Source: Vulcanimicrobiota bacterium
Lineage (GTDB): Bacteria > Vulcanimicrobiota > Xenobia > Xenobiales > JADMJV01
Assembly: GCA_019637395.1 (NCBI GenBank)
Contig: JAHBVR010000026.1
Span: 53,805 to 117,804, forward strand
Reading direction: 5' to 3'
DNA length: 64,000 nt
Below the pieces are notes generated by a model, which ran no database searches, was not told the origin of the DNA, and was given only the letters and a program-made list of their open reading frames with translations. This document shows positions 15,466 through 23,810 of the stretch, one piece after another; the first letter of the stretch is position 1, and each line of letters starts with the position of its first letter. Position numbers and translations under genes: made by a program.

Positions 15466-16341
15466 ATGCATTTAACCGAATTCCATGTCCTGCTCGTCGA
15501 CGACGAGCCCGATGTACACGAGATTTCCCGGCTGGCTATGCGCCAATTTCGAGTTTTTGGCCTGCCCATTCGACTGCACTCCGCGACCAGCAAAGACGAG
15601 GCCATCCAACTGCTGGAAAGCTTGAGATTGGGGCCGGGCTTCAGTCTGGCGTCAGTGGCCTTGATCGACGTCGTCATGGAGACCGAACATGCCGGGCTGG
15701 AGCTGTGTGAGTATATCCGAGACGTGATGAAAAACCGCACCCTGCAGATTCACGTTCGCACCGGGCAGCCGGGGCTCGCCCCCGAGCGGTCGGTTCTCGA
15801 CCGTTACGACATCCAGGGTTATCTGGCCAAAGCCGAAGCCACCGCCGACAAGCTCTACACGCTGGTCAAGGCGGGAGTGCGGGAGCACTACTTTACCGGT
15901 CTTTCGCACGGACTGCAGGACATTTTGGATTATCTCATCCCGTCAGCCTCCACGCGCAGCGGCATCGCCGAATCCTTGCGTGCCTTCGAACGTCTGGCTC
16001 GGGTCCATCGCTCGGGCGGCGACAAGGCCGAAACCATCAAAGCTCCACTCTGCTATATCTTAGAAGGTGAATTCGTGACTGGACTTGAGGATTGGAGCGA
16101 ATCCTGCCCGGCCCTGGCCCGGCGCGACGAGCTGCTCGCCCTGCCTGCCCAGAAACTTAACGACGACGGCGATTGCTATACGATCGACGGACGGGATCTG
16201 CTGATTCAGATCGCTCCCACTGCGACCAAGGCGGCCCTTCACTACATGCTACGGAGCACAGTGGCGCCTCCGGACTGGGAGGTTTTTCTCTACCACCGCT
16301 ATTTGAGAACCTTCTCGGCGCTCTGGAAGCAGGCCCGCTGA
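15466..16341 (+). CDS. response regulator with C-terminal DUF3369-like region
   Basis: A 291-residue protein. Residues 1-135 form a receiver domain: acidic pair DDE (12-14), phosphoacceptor D68 in VALIDVVM, and a conserved lysine in YLAKAEATADKL. The remainder (LVKAGVREHYFTG and onward) resembles the poorly characterised domain found after receivers in DUF3369-type regulators. There is no DNA-binding helix-turn-helix and no GGDEF or HD-GYP catalytic motif. No histidine kinase is adjacent, so its partner is unknown. Output is probably by protein contact. The ATG follows the decayed stretch and has no clear ribosome site. Confidence 0.7.
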   Translation: MHLTEFHVLLVDDEPDVHEISRLAMRQFRVFGLPIRLHSATSKDEAIQLLESLRLGPGFSLASVALIDVVMETEHAGLELCEYIRDVMKNRTLQIHVRTGQPGLAPERSVLDRYDIQGYLAKAEATADKLYTLVKAGVREHYFTGLSHGLQDILDYLIPSASTRSGIAESLRAFERLARVHRSGGDKAETIKAPLCYILEGEFVTGLEDWSESCPALARRDELLALPAQKLNDDGDCYTIDGRDLLIQIAPTATKAALHYMLRSTVAPPDWEVFLYHRYLRTFSALWKQAR

Positions 16342-16577
16342 ATCCTGCTGGCCGTAAAGAAGGCCGACTGATGGCATCGAGCACGACGAAATCGACTCCC
16401 GCTCCCTCGAGCCGGGCCAGCAGTTCATCAAGAGGAGGCGCGCATTCCGCGCCGCATCTCTTCGGCTAAGCGCCCCATTTCCATACTCGAAGAATTCGCT
16501 CCGTAGGCGTCCGCTTCAGATTCTCCCGCAGCAACCCCTTGTCGAGGTGCTTGCGGTATTCGGCGATGATGGGATCG

Positions 16578-18692
16578 TCACTCGGCCTGAGAAATTCTTC
16601 TGACCAGCCAGTGCTTTCCCTGGCTCCAACCCAGCAGCGGCCGGGCCGGCGCCCGTCCTTGAGTGGCCTCCAGCAGACCTTGCCAGACGGGATCGAAGCG
16701 GCGCTGAAACTCGGGGGGCTGGCGTTGCAAGATGGGCCTGGCCTGATCCAGGAAAGCCGTTACCCCGGCTGCTTCGCCGACCGAGAGAAAGAAGAGCATT
16801 TGGCGCCAGGCGTAAGCGCTGTTTTTGATTTCCAGCAACTGGTGGCGCCAGTGCGCCGGCGGGAGCTGCAAACGGTGGCAGATCCAGCGGAAGCAGGCCA
16901 GAGCCAGCTTGCCCGTATCCAGGTGCAAGGACAGGCCAAACCAGAGGGCGGCCAGATTGTGGGTGGTCAAGATTTGCTGTTGTTCAAGGATCTGCCCGTT
17001 CTGCGCGGGGCTGCCCGGAGTCACGCCGGCCCGGGTTTGGCAAACGCTGGCCAGATCATCGAAGGCTTCCGGCTGAATCGAGTAATACACTTGGTACAGG
17101 CTGGCGCGCAGCCACTCCTGAGCCTGGCGCGCCGCCTGACCATAGTGGGAGGCGAATCTGCCGGTAAAGATATCGGCGGCCAGCTCTTCGGTGAAGGCCA
17201 GTTTGAGTCCGGCCCCGGCGGCCAGCGCGCTCATCTCCCGGATCAGCTTATTGGGCAGAAGAGTTTGCGGGAAAGCGCACAGCGCCGCCCGGCTGAGACT
17301 TTCCAGGGCCAACCGGGACGGAGCCGAGGCACCCGGGCGGCGAAAGGGTTCCAGGGCGGCCACCCAGGGCAGTTCCTCCAGCCGCACCTGACTTTGCAGG
17401 TTGAGCAGCAAGAGCGAGCGGCGCTTACGGAAAGCTCGGTAGATGGAGGCGTAAAGCCTTCCCAGGGCGGGGTCGTCAAACTCGGCGGCCCGCAACTGGG
17501 AGGTCAACTGAGGAAGAATATCGGCCAGAACCTCACCGGAGGGAATACGCCCGCGCTCCACCAGTTCTTCCAAAGAAGCATGCAGACAGCGTTCCACTTT
17601 GGCCAGCAGCGAGGCCGGAATGGGGTAGCCGCCCTCCAGAGGCTGGCGCAGCGGTTCGAGATCCTCAACTCCTTCGTGGGCCGGCAGGCTGGCCATCCGC
17701 TGGCCAAGCAGGCCGGCCAATACCTGATGGGTCGGCCCTTCCACCGCCTGGCGCTGTAGCTGGCGATAGTGCCGGCGACGCTCCGACCCGGGCAGGCCGT
17801 GCTTGTGCTCGGAACGCTGTAAAATAAGGCGAATGCGCCCGACCTCGCGGCCCGAGAGGGTGCTCGGGTCGCGTTCCAGGAACGCCAGCAGTTGGGCAAA
17901 GCTGTGCTTCATCCGGCGCGGCCGAGCACAGCGCTGGTGGGTCAAGCGCAGCTGGCCGCAGGTCCGCGCCAACTGTTGGGCGCGTTGAGCCCAATCCTCT
18001 GGAAAGAAGCGACAGGGCCATCCATCCCGAACGGTCTCTTGAAAAAGAGCGAGCATCTGGTCGTAAAGCGGGGCCCATACTTCGATGGCTTCTTTCTGGG
18101 CCAGAATGCGTTCATTCGGACGCTTTCGGTTCAGACTTTCGCGCACTTGGGCCACCGTGCATACATGCACGCCCAGGTCCGAAGGCGGCGCCTGCTCCCG
18201 TGGTATCGGGTAGAAACGCAAGTGCCCGCTATACGGAAGCAGTGTTTCTAAAAGCCGGGCGGCCGGGTCCAGATGGCCGTGCTGCTCCAACCAGGCCAGT
18301 ACCAACCAGGCGCCTTCCTCGGGTAGTTCCAGGCGATAGTGACCCGAGGCCAGCAGTTGGCGCAACTGGGCCAATCCTTCTGCGCTGAGGAAGTGGGCGT
18401 TCAGCTCACTGCGTTGAGTGAGACCCAGAGCCAACTCGTGGGGCTGCAGCGGTCCCGCCGCCAACATGGCCCCGCTGGCGAATCCTCCCGTGAGCACCTC
18501 CAAGGTGGCCCAGGCCGGCGCTGACCGCACCGGAGTGCGCGAGCCCACCTCCAGCTCCCCCGAGTTGACGCCGTCGAGCAGGCGCCGCCATTGCTCCGCC
18601 CGCCGCTCGGCTCGTTCAGCCACCTCCGGATCGGGGTGGGTCTGCTGCGTGGTCAGGCGCCGCGCCAATTGGGTCAGGACATAGCCGAACAT
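16578..18692 (-). CDS. large protein of unknown function (704 residues)
   Basis: I do not recognise this protein. It is mostly helical and rich in Leu, Arg, Gln and Ala, with no signal peptide, no convincing membrane helix and no P-loop. Notable segments are an Arg-rich stretch (CARPRRMKHSFAQLLAFLERDPS, about 270-292) followed by SGREVGRIRLILQR, and a Trp/Gln-rich C-terminus. The ATG is preceded by AGGGGGTG at good spacing and lies 19 bases from the tRNA-like gene. Part of its 3' end is duplicated at 15277-15357. The Arg-rich middle could contact nucleic acid, but I would not assign a role. Confidence 0.6.
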   Translation of the reverse strand: MFGYVLTQLARRLTTQQTHPDPEVAERAERRAEQWRRLLDGVNSGELEVGSRTPVRSAPAWATLEVLTGGFASGAMLAAGPLQPHELALGLTQRSELNAHFLSAEGLAQLRQLLASGHYRLELPEEGAWLVLAWLEQHGHLDPAARLLETLLPYSGHLRFYPIPREQAPPSDLGVHVCTVAQVRESLNRKRPNERILAQKEAIEVWAPLYDQMLALFQETVRDGWPCRFFPEDWAQRAQQLARTCGQLRLTHQRCARPRRMKHSFAQLLAFLERDPSTLSGREVGRIRLILQRSEHKHGLPGSERRRHYRQLQRQAVEGPTHQVLAGLLGQRMASLPAHEGVEDLEPLRQPLEGGYPIPASLLAKVERCLHASLEELVERGRIPSGEVLADILPQLTSQLRAAEFDDPALGRLYASIYRAFRKRRSLLLLNLQSQVRLEELPWVAALEPFRRPGASAPSRLALESLSRAALCAFPQTLLPNKLIREMSALAAGAGLKLAFTEELAADIFTGRFASHYGQAARQAQEWLRASLYQVYYSIQPEAFDDLASVCQTRAGVTPGSPAQNGQILEQQQILTTHNLAALWFGLSLHLDTGKLALACFRWICHRLQLPPAHWRHQLLEIKNSAYAWRQMLFFLSVGEAAGVTAFLDQARPILQRQPPEFQRRFDPVWQGLLEATQGRAPARPLLGWSQGKHWLVRRISQAE

Positions 18693-18710
18693 GGATCACC
18701 CCCTGAAAAA

Positions 18711-18782
18711 GTCCGGGGGCTGGATTTGCACCAGCGCCCTCTCGGTCAAAGCCGAGCGCTCTGCCAACTGAGCTACCCCGGA
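18711..18782 (-). tRNA. tRNA-like gene with aberrant loops, perhaps tRNA-Gln(TTG)
   Basis: A 72-base cloverleaf can be drawn: acceptor TCCGGGG/CCCCGGA, D-arm GCTC/GAGC, anticodon stem CTCGG/CCGAG and T-arm GCTGG/CCAGC, all perfectly paired. Two features are odd. The anticodon loop has six bases (CTTTGA) instead of seven, and the T-loop reads TGCAAAT rather than TTCAAAT, so position 55 is G. The CCA end is not encoded; TTTTTC follows. If one loop base is missing, the anticodon is most simply TTG (Gln). It may be a tRNA pseudogene. Confidence 0.55.
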
Positions 18783-18894
18783 ACGAGGTTCCAGGCTAGA
18801 GATATTTCCCAAAACTGTCAAGCTTGACGAGACTTTGATGTAAGGCCCGCCACCTTTGAGGTGAAATTGCTGGCTGTTGGCGGATAAATCAGGA

Positions 18895-19371
18895 ATGAGA
18901 TTCCCATTTATCCTGATCCTGAGCGCCGTCGTCGCCCTGGCGGTGATGACCTCCCCCCCGCTCTCCACGAGTTCTGAGCCGACGCCGGGCCTCCATTGGC
19001 TTCGGGGTCTTTGGAGAAATCGGAACCGTCCGTCAGACTATCTGCGTTGGGAAGTGTTGAGCCCCACCGAAACGATGGCGGTGCGGTCGGTAGGGCGGCA
19101 ATCCACACTATGGCTCGTGGAAGCATACCCGCAGGGATGTCGACTACGGGTTCAGCAGTTACAGCCAGGAGCGAAGAGCCCGCAGCTCTACGAGGCGGTG
19201 GAGCAGGGGCCACTGTGGATACGTTTTGCCTGCCGCGAGCGCTGCTTTCCGCGCTCGCTGGAAATCCATTACTCGGCCGGACGGCCGTGCTCTCTCTTAT
19301 GGATTGAAATGGCCGGGCCCGGCCTGACGGGTCCATCCACCGAAACGCTCTACTATGAGCCTTCTATTTGA
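18895..19371 (+). CDS. small exported protein of unknown function
   Basis: A 158-residue protein beginning with a hydrophobic signal-like segment (FPFILILSAVVALAVM, residues 3-18), then a polar domain with several tryptophans and cysteines and no family I recognise. I start at the ATG at 18895. A TTG six codons upstream is possible. The opposite strand also holds a long frame, but it lacks such a signal. The gene ends nine bases before the convergent kdpC stop. Confidence 0.45.
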   Translation: MRFPFILILSAVVALAVMTSPPLSTSSEPTPGLHWLRGLWRNRNRPSDYLRWEVLSPTETMAVRSVGRQSTLWLVEAYPQGCRLRVQQLQPGAKSPQLYEAVEQGPLWIRFACRERCFPRSLEIHYSAGRPCSLLWIEMAGPGLTGPSTETLYYEPSI

Positions 19372-19380
19372 AAATTCGTC

Positions 19381-19893
19381 TCACTTCGAGGCACCGCGGT
19401 TGTCGAGAGCGGCGTTTAGCAGCACCACATTGACCCGGGCGTGCCCCAAAACCCCGAAGCTGGGGCCCTCGGTGTGTTTTCCAATCAATTCCTCCACGCG
19501 CGCGACAGACAGGTTGCGTTCGCGAGCTACACGTTCGGCCTGATAACGTGCCGCTTCAGGCGTGATGTGAGGATCCAGTCCGCTACCTGAGGCGTAACGC
19601 AAGTCCGCCGGCGCATCTTTGCCGAATCTGACGGTTTGCTCCTCACGTTTGGGCTCGTTGGGGCCAAAATTAGTTCCCGAAGAAGCCGCGGCGTTGTAGG
19701 GTTTGCCGGCCGTAGCGGAAGGGCGAGAGTAGAAGTAGCCGGGCTGGCTGAAGTCCTGCCCGACAAGGCCCTTCACCTGCCCGTTGGCCTGACGCGACAG
19801 CATTGCCTGCGCCAATCCGGTGACCAGCAGAGGGTAGAGCAGTCCGCACACCAGGGTCCAGAGAAGTAATTGTCGGATAGCGGTGATCACCAT
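19381..19893 (-). CDS. kdpC: potassium-transporting ATPase subunit KdpC
   Basis: A 170-residue KdpC with one N-terminal membrane helix (LLLWTLVCGLLYPLLVTGLA) and the family motifs SQPGYFYSRPSA, ASSGTNFGP and SGLDPHITPEAA. KdpC assists ATP binding by KdpB in the KdpFABC high-affinity potassium pump of the inner membrane. The ATG at 19893 has AGGA nine bases upstream and lies 14 bases after the kdpB stop, so the gene is the last of the leftward operon. Length is a little under that of E. coli KdpC, which is normal. Confidence 0.95.
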   Translation of the reverse strand: MVITAIRQLLLWTLVCGLLYPLLVTGLAQAMLSRQANGQVKGLVGQDFSQPGYFYSRPSATAGKPYNAAASSGTNFGPNEPKREEQTVRFGKDAPADLRYASGSGLDPHITPEAARYQAERVARERNLSVARVEELIGKHTEGPSFGVLGHARVNVVLLNAALDNRGASK

Positions 19894-19907
19894 GAAATTT
19901 TTCCTTT

Positions 19908-21890
19908 CTAAGCCAGGCCAATCGCCGTAATGCACAGGTCGATCAGTTTGATGCCGATAAATGGGCAGATGAGCCCTCCCACGCCGTAGATCAAGAGGTG
20001 GTCGCGCAGCAGCGTGGCCGCGCCCACGGCTCGGTAGCCTACGCCTTTTAGAGCCAGCGGGATCAGGGCGACAATGATCAAAGCGTTGAAGATCACGGCC
20101 GAGAGGATGGCGCTCTGGGGGTTGGCCAGAGCCATGAAGTTCAGTTTGGCGAGTTCGGGGTGGCTGACCGCGAAGGCGGCCGGGAGAATCGCAAAGTATT
20201 TGGCCACGTCATTCGCGATGCTGAAAGTCGACAGGGCACCGCGCGTGATCAGAAGCTGCTTGCCGATTTCCACGATCTCGATCAACTTGGTGGGATTGCT
20301 ATCCAGATCGATGAGATTGGCGGCCTCGCGGGCGGCTTGAGTGCCGCTATTCATGGCCACGGCCACGTCCGCCTGGGCCAGGGCGGGGGCGTCGTTTGTT
20401 CCGTCCCCGGTCATGGCCACCAATCTCCCACCGCTCTGGTAGTTTCGGATGAGCTCCAGCTTCTGCTCCGGAGTGGCCTGGGCCAGAAAGTCATCCACCC
20501 CCGCCTCGGCGGCGATGGCGGCCGCCGTCACCGGGTTATCGCCGGTGACCATAATCGTCTTAATACCCATGTTCCGCAGCCGGGTAAAACGCTCCCGGAT
20601 GCCCACCTTCACCACGTCCTTCAGGTAGATGACTCCCAACGCCTGGCCGTTGCTGGCCAGCAAGAGCGGCGTACCGCCCTGGCGGGCGATGTCGTCGACA
20701 GCGCCGCGTAGCCGGTCAGAAACCTGGTGTCCGAACTCGGCGACATACTTGCTCACGCTGTCGGTGGCGCCTTTGCGCACCTGCTGACCCTCCCAGTTGA
20801 CGCCGCTCATACGTGTATGGGCTGAGAAGGGCACAAATTCGGCATCCTCCGGCGCTTCCACCCGGACCTGGAATTTCTCCCAGGCCAGGGTCAGGATGCT
20901 CTTGCCTTCGGGCGTTTCGTCGGCCAGCGAGGCCAGAGCGGCCAGCCGGGCAACTTCGGCAACCGTCAGACCGTCGCTGACGAATTCGACTGCCTGGCGG
21001 TTGCCATGGGTGATGGTGCCGGTCTTGTCCAGCAGCAGCACATCGCAATCCCCGGCGGCTTCCACGGCGCGTCCCGACATCGCCATTACGTTGCGCTGGA
21101 CGAGACGATCCATACCGGCGATGCCGATGGCACTGAGCAGACCGCCGATGGTGGTGGGAATCAGACACACCAGCAGGGCCACCAGCACGGCGATCGAGAT
21201 TCCCTCTCCGCCTTCGAACAGAGCCTGGGGATAAAGACTACCGCAGACCAGCAGGAAGAGGATGGTAAAGCCGGCCAGCAGGATGTTGAGGGCCAGCTCG
21301 TTGGGAGTTTTCTGACGGTTAGCGCCTTCCACCATGGCGATCATGCGGTCCAGGAAGCCACTTCCGGAGTCGGCTTCAACGCGGATGACCAGCCAATCGG
21401 AAAGCACTGTGGTCCCGCCGGTCACGGCGCTGCGATCGCCGCCCGATTCACGGATGACCGGAGCGCTCTCGCCGGTTATGGCGCTTTCGTCCACACTGGC
21501 CGCACCTTCGAGAATTTCACCGTCAGCGGGAATCGCCTGGCCGGCTTCCACTCTCACCACGTCCCCTTTGCGCAGACCGGAGGAGGGGACCTGTTCGTAG
21601 CTTCCGTCGGGACGGCGACGGTGGGCAGCCACGTCCTGTCGGGTCTTACGCAAGGCATCGGCCTGAGCCTTACCCCGCCCCTCGGCGATGGCCTCGGCAA
21701 AATTGGCGAAAAGCACGGTGAACCAGAGCCACAGGCTGATTTGCAGCACAAACCGATCGGCTGGTTGTCGCAGCCACAGAATCGTGGTCAGCAAACTGCC
21801 GGCTTCCACGACGAACATGACCGGATTGGCGGCCATTTTGCGGGGGTCCAGTTTGAGGAACGAGTCTCTCAAGGCACGTTGGTAAATCAT
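19908..21890 (-). CDS. kdpB: potassium-transporting P-type ATPase subunit KdpB
   Basis: A 660-residue P-type ATPase. The phosphorylated aspartate is D288 in [12 protein letters not shown]. The actuator motif is [11 protein letters not shown], the nucleotide-binding part carries the KGAT segment and the hinge has MVTGDNPVT and [12 protein letters not shown]. KdpB hydrolyses ATP to drive potassium import through KdpA. Its start overlaps the kdpA stop (ATGA, 21887-21890). Membrane helices occur at both ends as in other KdpB proteins. I saw no missing catalytic residue. Confidence 0.97.
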   Translation of the reverse strand: MIYQRALRDSFLKLDPRKMAANPVMFVVEAGSLLTTILWLRQPADRFVLQISLWLWFTVLFANFAEAIAEGRGKAQADALRKTRQDVAAHRRRPDGSYEQVPSSGLRKGDVVRVEAGQAIPADGEILEGAASVDESAITGESAPVIRESGGDRSAVTGGTTVLSDWLVIRVEADSGSGFLDRMIAMVEGANRQKTPNELALNILLAGFTILFLLVCGSLYPQALFEGGEGISIAVLVALLVCLIPTTIGGLLSAIGIAGMDRLVQRNVMAMSGRAVEAAGDCDVLLLDKTGTITHGNRQAVEFVSDGLTVAEVARLAALASLADETPEGKSILTLAWEKFQVRVEAPEDAEFVPFSAHTRMSGVNWEGQQVRKGATDSVSKYVAEFGHQVSDRLRGAVDDIARQGGTPLLLASNGQALGVIYLKDVVKVGIRERFTRLRNMGIKTIMVTGDNPVTAAAIAAEAGVDDFLAQATPEQKLELIRNYQSGGRLVAMTGDGTNDAPALAQADVAVAMNSGTQAAREAANLIDLDSNPTKLIEIVEIGKQLLITRGALSTFSIANDVAKYFAILPAAFAVSHPELAKLNFMALANPQSAILSAVIFNALIIVALIPLALKGVGYRAVGAATLLRDHLLIYGVGGLICPFIGIKLIDLCITAIGLA

Positions 21891-23506
21891 TTTAGAAACC
21901 TCAAGTGTTCGGCCAGCGGGCCCAGGCCCAGGGCGGGGAAGAAGGAAAGGGCGCCGATGATGACGATGACCGCCACCAGCCAGGCCACGAAAAGAGGGGA
22001 GCAGGTGGGCAGGGTGCCGGCGCTGGCCGGCACGTGCTTTTTAGCCGCCAGCGAACCGGCGATGGCCAGCACCGGGATGATGATGAAGAAGCGGGAAAAC
22101 AACATGACCATGCCGCCCACCAGATTATAAAAGGGCGTGTTGGCCGACAGACCCGCGAAGGCCGAGCCGTTGTTGTTGCCCATCGAGGCGCAGGCGTAGA
22201 GAATCTCGGAGAAGCCGTGGGGACCGCTGTTCAGAACGGCCGCCTTGGCCGGGGGGTAAACCACAGCGACCCCTACCATCGGCAGTACCAAGGCGGGCAT
22301 GATCAGAATGCCCAGAGAGACCATCTTGATTTCGTAAGTCTCGACTTTCTTGCCCAGGTATTCGGGGGTGCGGCCGACCATGAGGCCAGCCACAAAGACG
22401 GCGACCAGAACGCAGAGCACGATGCCGTAGAGACCGCAGCCGACGCCGCCGAAGATCACTTCTCCGAAGAGCATCATGAGTAAGGTGACGAAGCCTCCCA
22501 GGGGCGTCAGTGAATCATGCATGCAATTCACGGAACCGTTGCTGGCGGCGGTGGTGGCGGTGGCCCAAAGGGCCGAGGCGGCCTCACCAAATCGCACTTC
22601 CTTGCCTTCCCAATTCCCCATTTCAACATGGATGCAGAGCAGGCAGAGAGGAATGAATAGAGCCAGCATGGCGGCCAGTAGAGCCCAGCCCTGGCGACGG
22701 TCGCCCACGGTCAAAGCGAAAACATGGCAGCAAGCCGCCGGCAGCAGCAGGATGGCCAGGCATTCCAGAAAGTTGCTGAGCGGAGTGGGGTTCTCCAGCG
22801 GATGGCAGGAGTTGGCGTTATAGAAGCCGCCGCCGTTCGTGCCCAGTTGTTTAATGGCGACCTGCGAGGCCACTGGACCCAGTGGAATCACTTGCCGTTG
22901 GCCTTCCAAAGTGGCTAGGGCAGCCGGCTGGGTCAGCGTCTGGGGCACTCCCTGGCCGACCAACAACAGCGCCAGCAGCAGGCTGAACGGCAACAGGACG
23001 TTCAAGGTGCAGCGGGTCAGATCGACCCAGAAGTTGCCCAGCCCTTTGCTCTCGGTGGCTCGCAAACCGCGCGCGAACGCCATCATCACACAGATTCCGG
23101 TGGCCGCCGAAACAAAATTCTGCGTGGTCAGGCCCAGCATCTGGGTCAACCAGCTCATGGTGGTTTCACCGCCGTAGGCTTGCCAGTTGGTGTTGCTGAT
23201 GAACGAACAGGCGGTGTTAAAGGCGCACTGCGGCTCCACGCCAGCGAAGCGAAAAGGATTGAGAGGCAGATAGCCCTGGGTCCGTTCGAGAAGGTAGACG
23301 AGCGCCAGACCCAGCAGATGGAAAGCGAGCACCGCCAGGGCATACTGCTTCCAATCCATGCTCTGGTCCGTCTTCACGCCGGTAAGACGATAGACCCAGT
23401 TCTCCACGCGATAGTGCCGTTCGCGATCGAGCATTTTGTGCATCCATTGGCCCAGCGGATAGGCCAGAGCTACCCAGAGAACCACTGACAACCAGAACTC
23501 CAACAT
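21887..23506 (-). CDS. kdpA: potassium-transporting ATPase subunit KdpA
   Basis: A 539-residue multi-pass membrane protein of the superfamily of potassium transporters. Family-typical segments include the first helix ([21 protein letters not shown]), [18 protein letters not shown] in the first pore region, [12 protein letters not shown] in the second and [11 protein letters not shown] in the fourth. It is the potassium-selective channel-like subunit of KdpFABC. The ATG lies three bases after the kdpF stop. The gene is complete and intact. Confidence 0.97.
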   Translation of the reverse strand: MLEFWLSVVLWVALAYPLGQWMHKMLDRERHYRVENWVYRLTGVKTDQSMDWKQYALAVLAFHLLGLALVYLLERTQGYLPLNPFRFAGVEPQCAFNTACSFISNTNWQAYGGETTMSWLTQMLGLTTQNFVSAATGICVMMAFARGLRATESKGLGNFWVDLTRCTLNVLLPFSLLLALLLVGQGVPQTLTQPAALATLEGQRQVIPLGPVASQVAIKQLGTNGGGFYNANSCHPLENPTPLSNFLECLAILLLPAACCHVFALTVGDRRQGWALLAAMLALFIPLCLLCIHVEMGNWEGKEVRFGEAASALWATATTAASNGSVNCMHDSLTPLGGFVTLLMMLFGEVIFGGVGCGLYGIVLCVLVAVFVAGLMVGRTPEYLGKKVETYEIKMVSLGILIMPALVLPMVGVAVVYPPAKAAVLNSGPHGFSEILYACASMGNNNGSAFAGLSANTPFYNLVGGMVMLFSRFFIIIPVLAIAGSLAAKKHVPASAGTLPTCSPLFVAWLVAVIVIIGALSFFPALGLGPLAEHLRFLK

Positions 23507-23509
23507 GCT

Positions 23510-23602
23510 TCACCCAAACCTCTCCGGGTTCAAGAGGGCGAACAGAAGATAGACCATCAATCCCAGGCCCAGACAGCTGGCCAGAATGATCTCAAAGCTC
23601 AT
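23510..23602 (-). CDS. kdpF: KdpF small stabilising subunit
   Basis: A 30-residue single-helix membrane protein (MSFEIILASCLGLGLMVYLL, ending in FALLNPERFG). Size, helix and the conserved LxNPExF tail match KdpF, which stabilises the KdpFABC complex. Its ATG overlaps the stop of the preceding small gene (ATGA) and its stop is three bases from the kdpA start. Confidence 0.9.
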   Translation of the reverse strand: MSFEIILASCLGLGLMVYLLFALLNPERFG

Positions 23603-23694
23603 TCCTTGCCTCGCAATCGGGCGCATAACTCGAGATAACCCAGCGCCAGAAGAAGGAAGGAAAGGCCCAGGCAGACACTAACTATATCTTTCAT
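23599..23694 (-). CDS. small membrane protein upstream of kdpF
   Basis: A 31-residue frame starting at ATG 23694 with GGAG upstream, encoding a hydrophobic helix (VCLGLSFLLLALGYLELCARL) and a basic end. Its stop overlaps the kdpF start by ATGA, so it is the first cistron of the kdp operon. Similar short hydrophobic peptides precede kdpF in other bacteria (recalled, unnamed). A role in assembly or as a coupling leader is inference. Confidence 0.65.
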   Translation of the reverse strand: MKDIVSVCLGLSFLLLALGYLELCARLRGKE

Positions 23695-23810
23695 AGGCTC
23701 CTCCGTCTAAGGGCTCCCTTGTAAGAACGCCCCCGCCACATTACCGCCGGGTCGGTCACGGCCAGATAAAGTCGAGACGATCCTGGATCAAGAAAAGGTC
23801 AAGACGGAGT

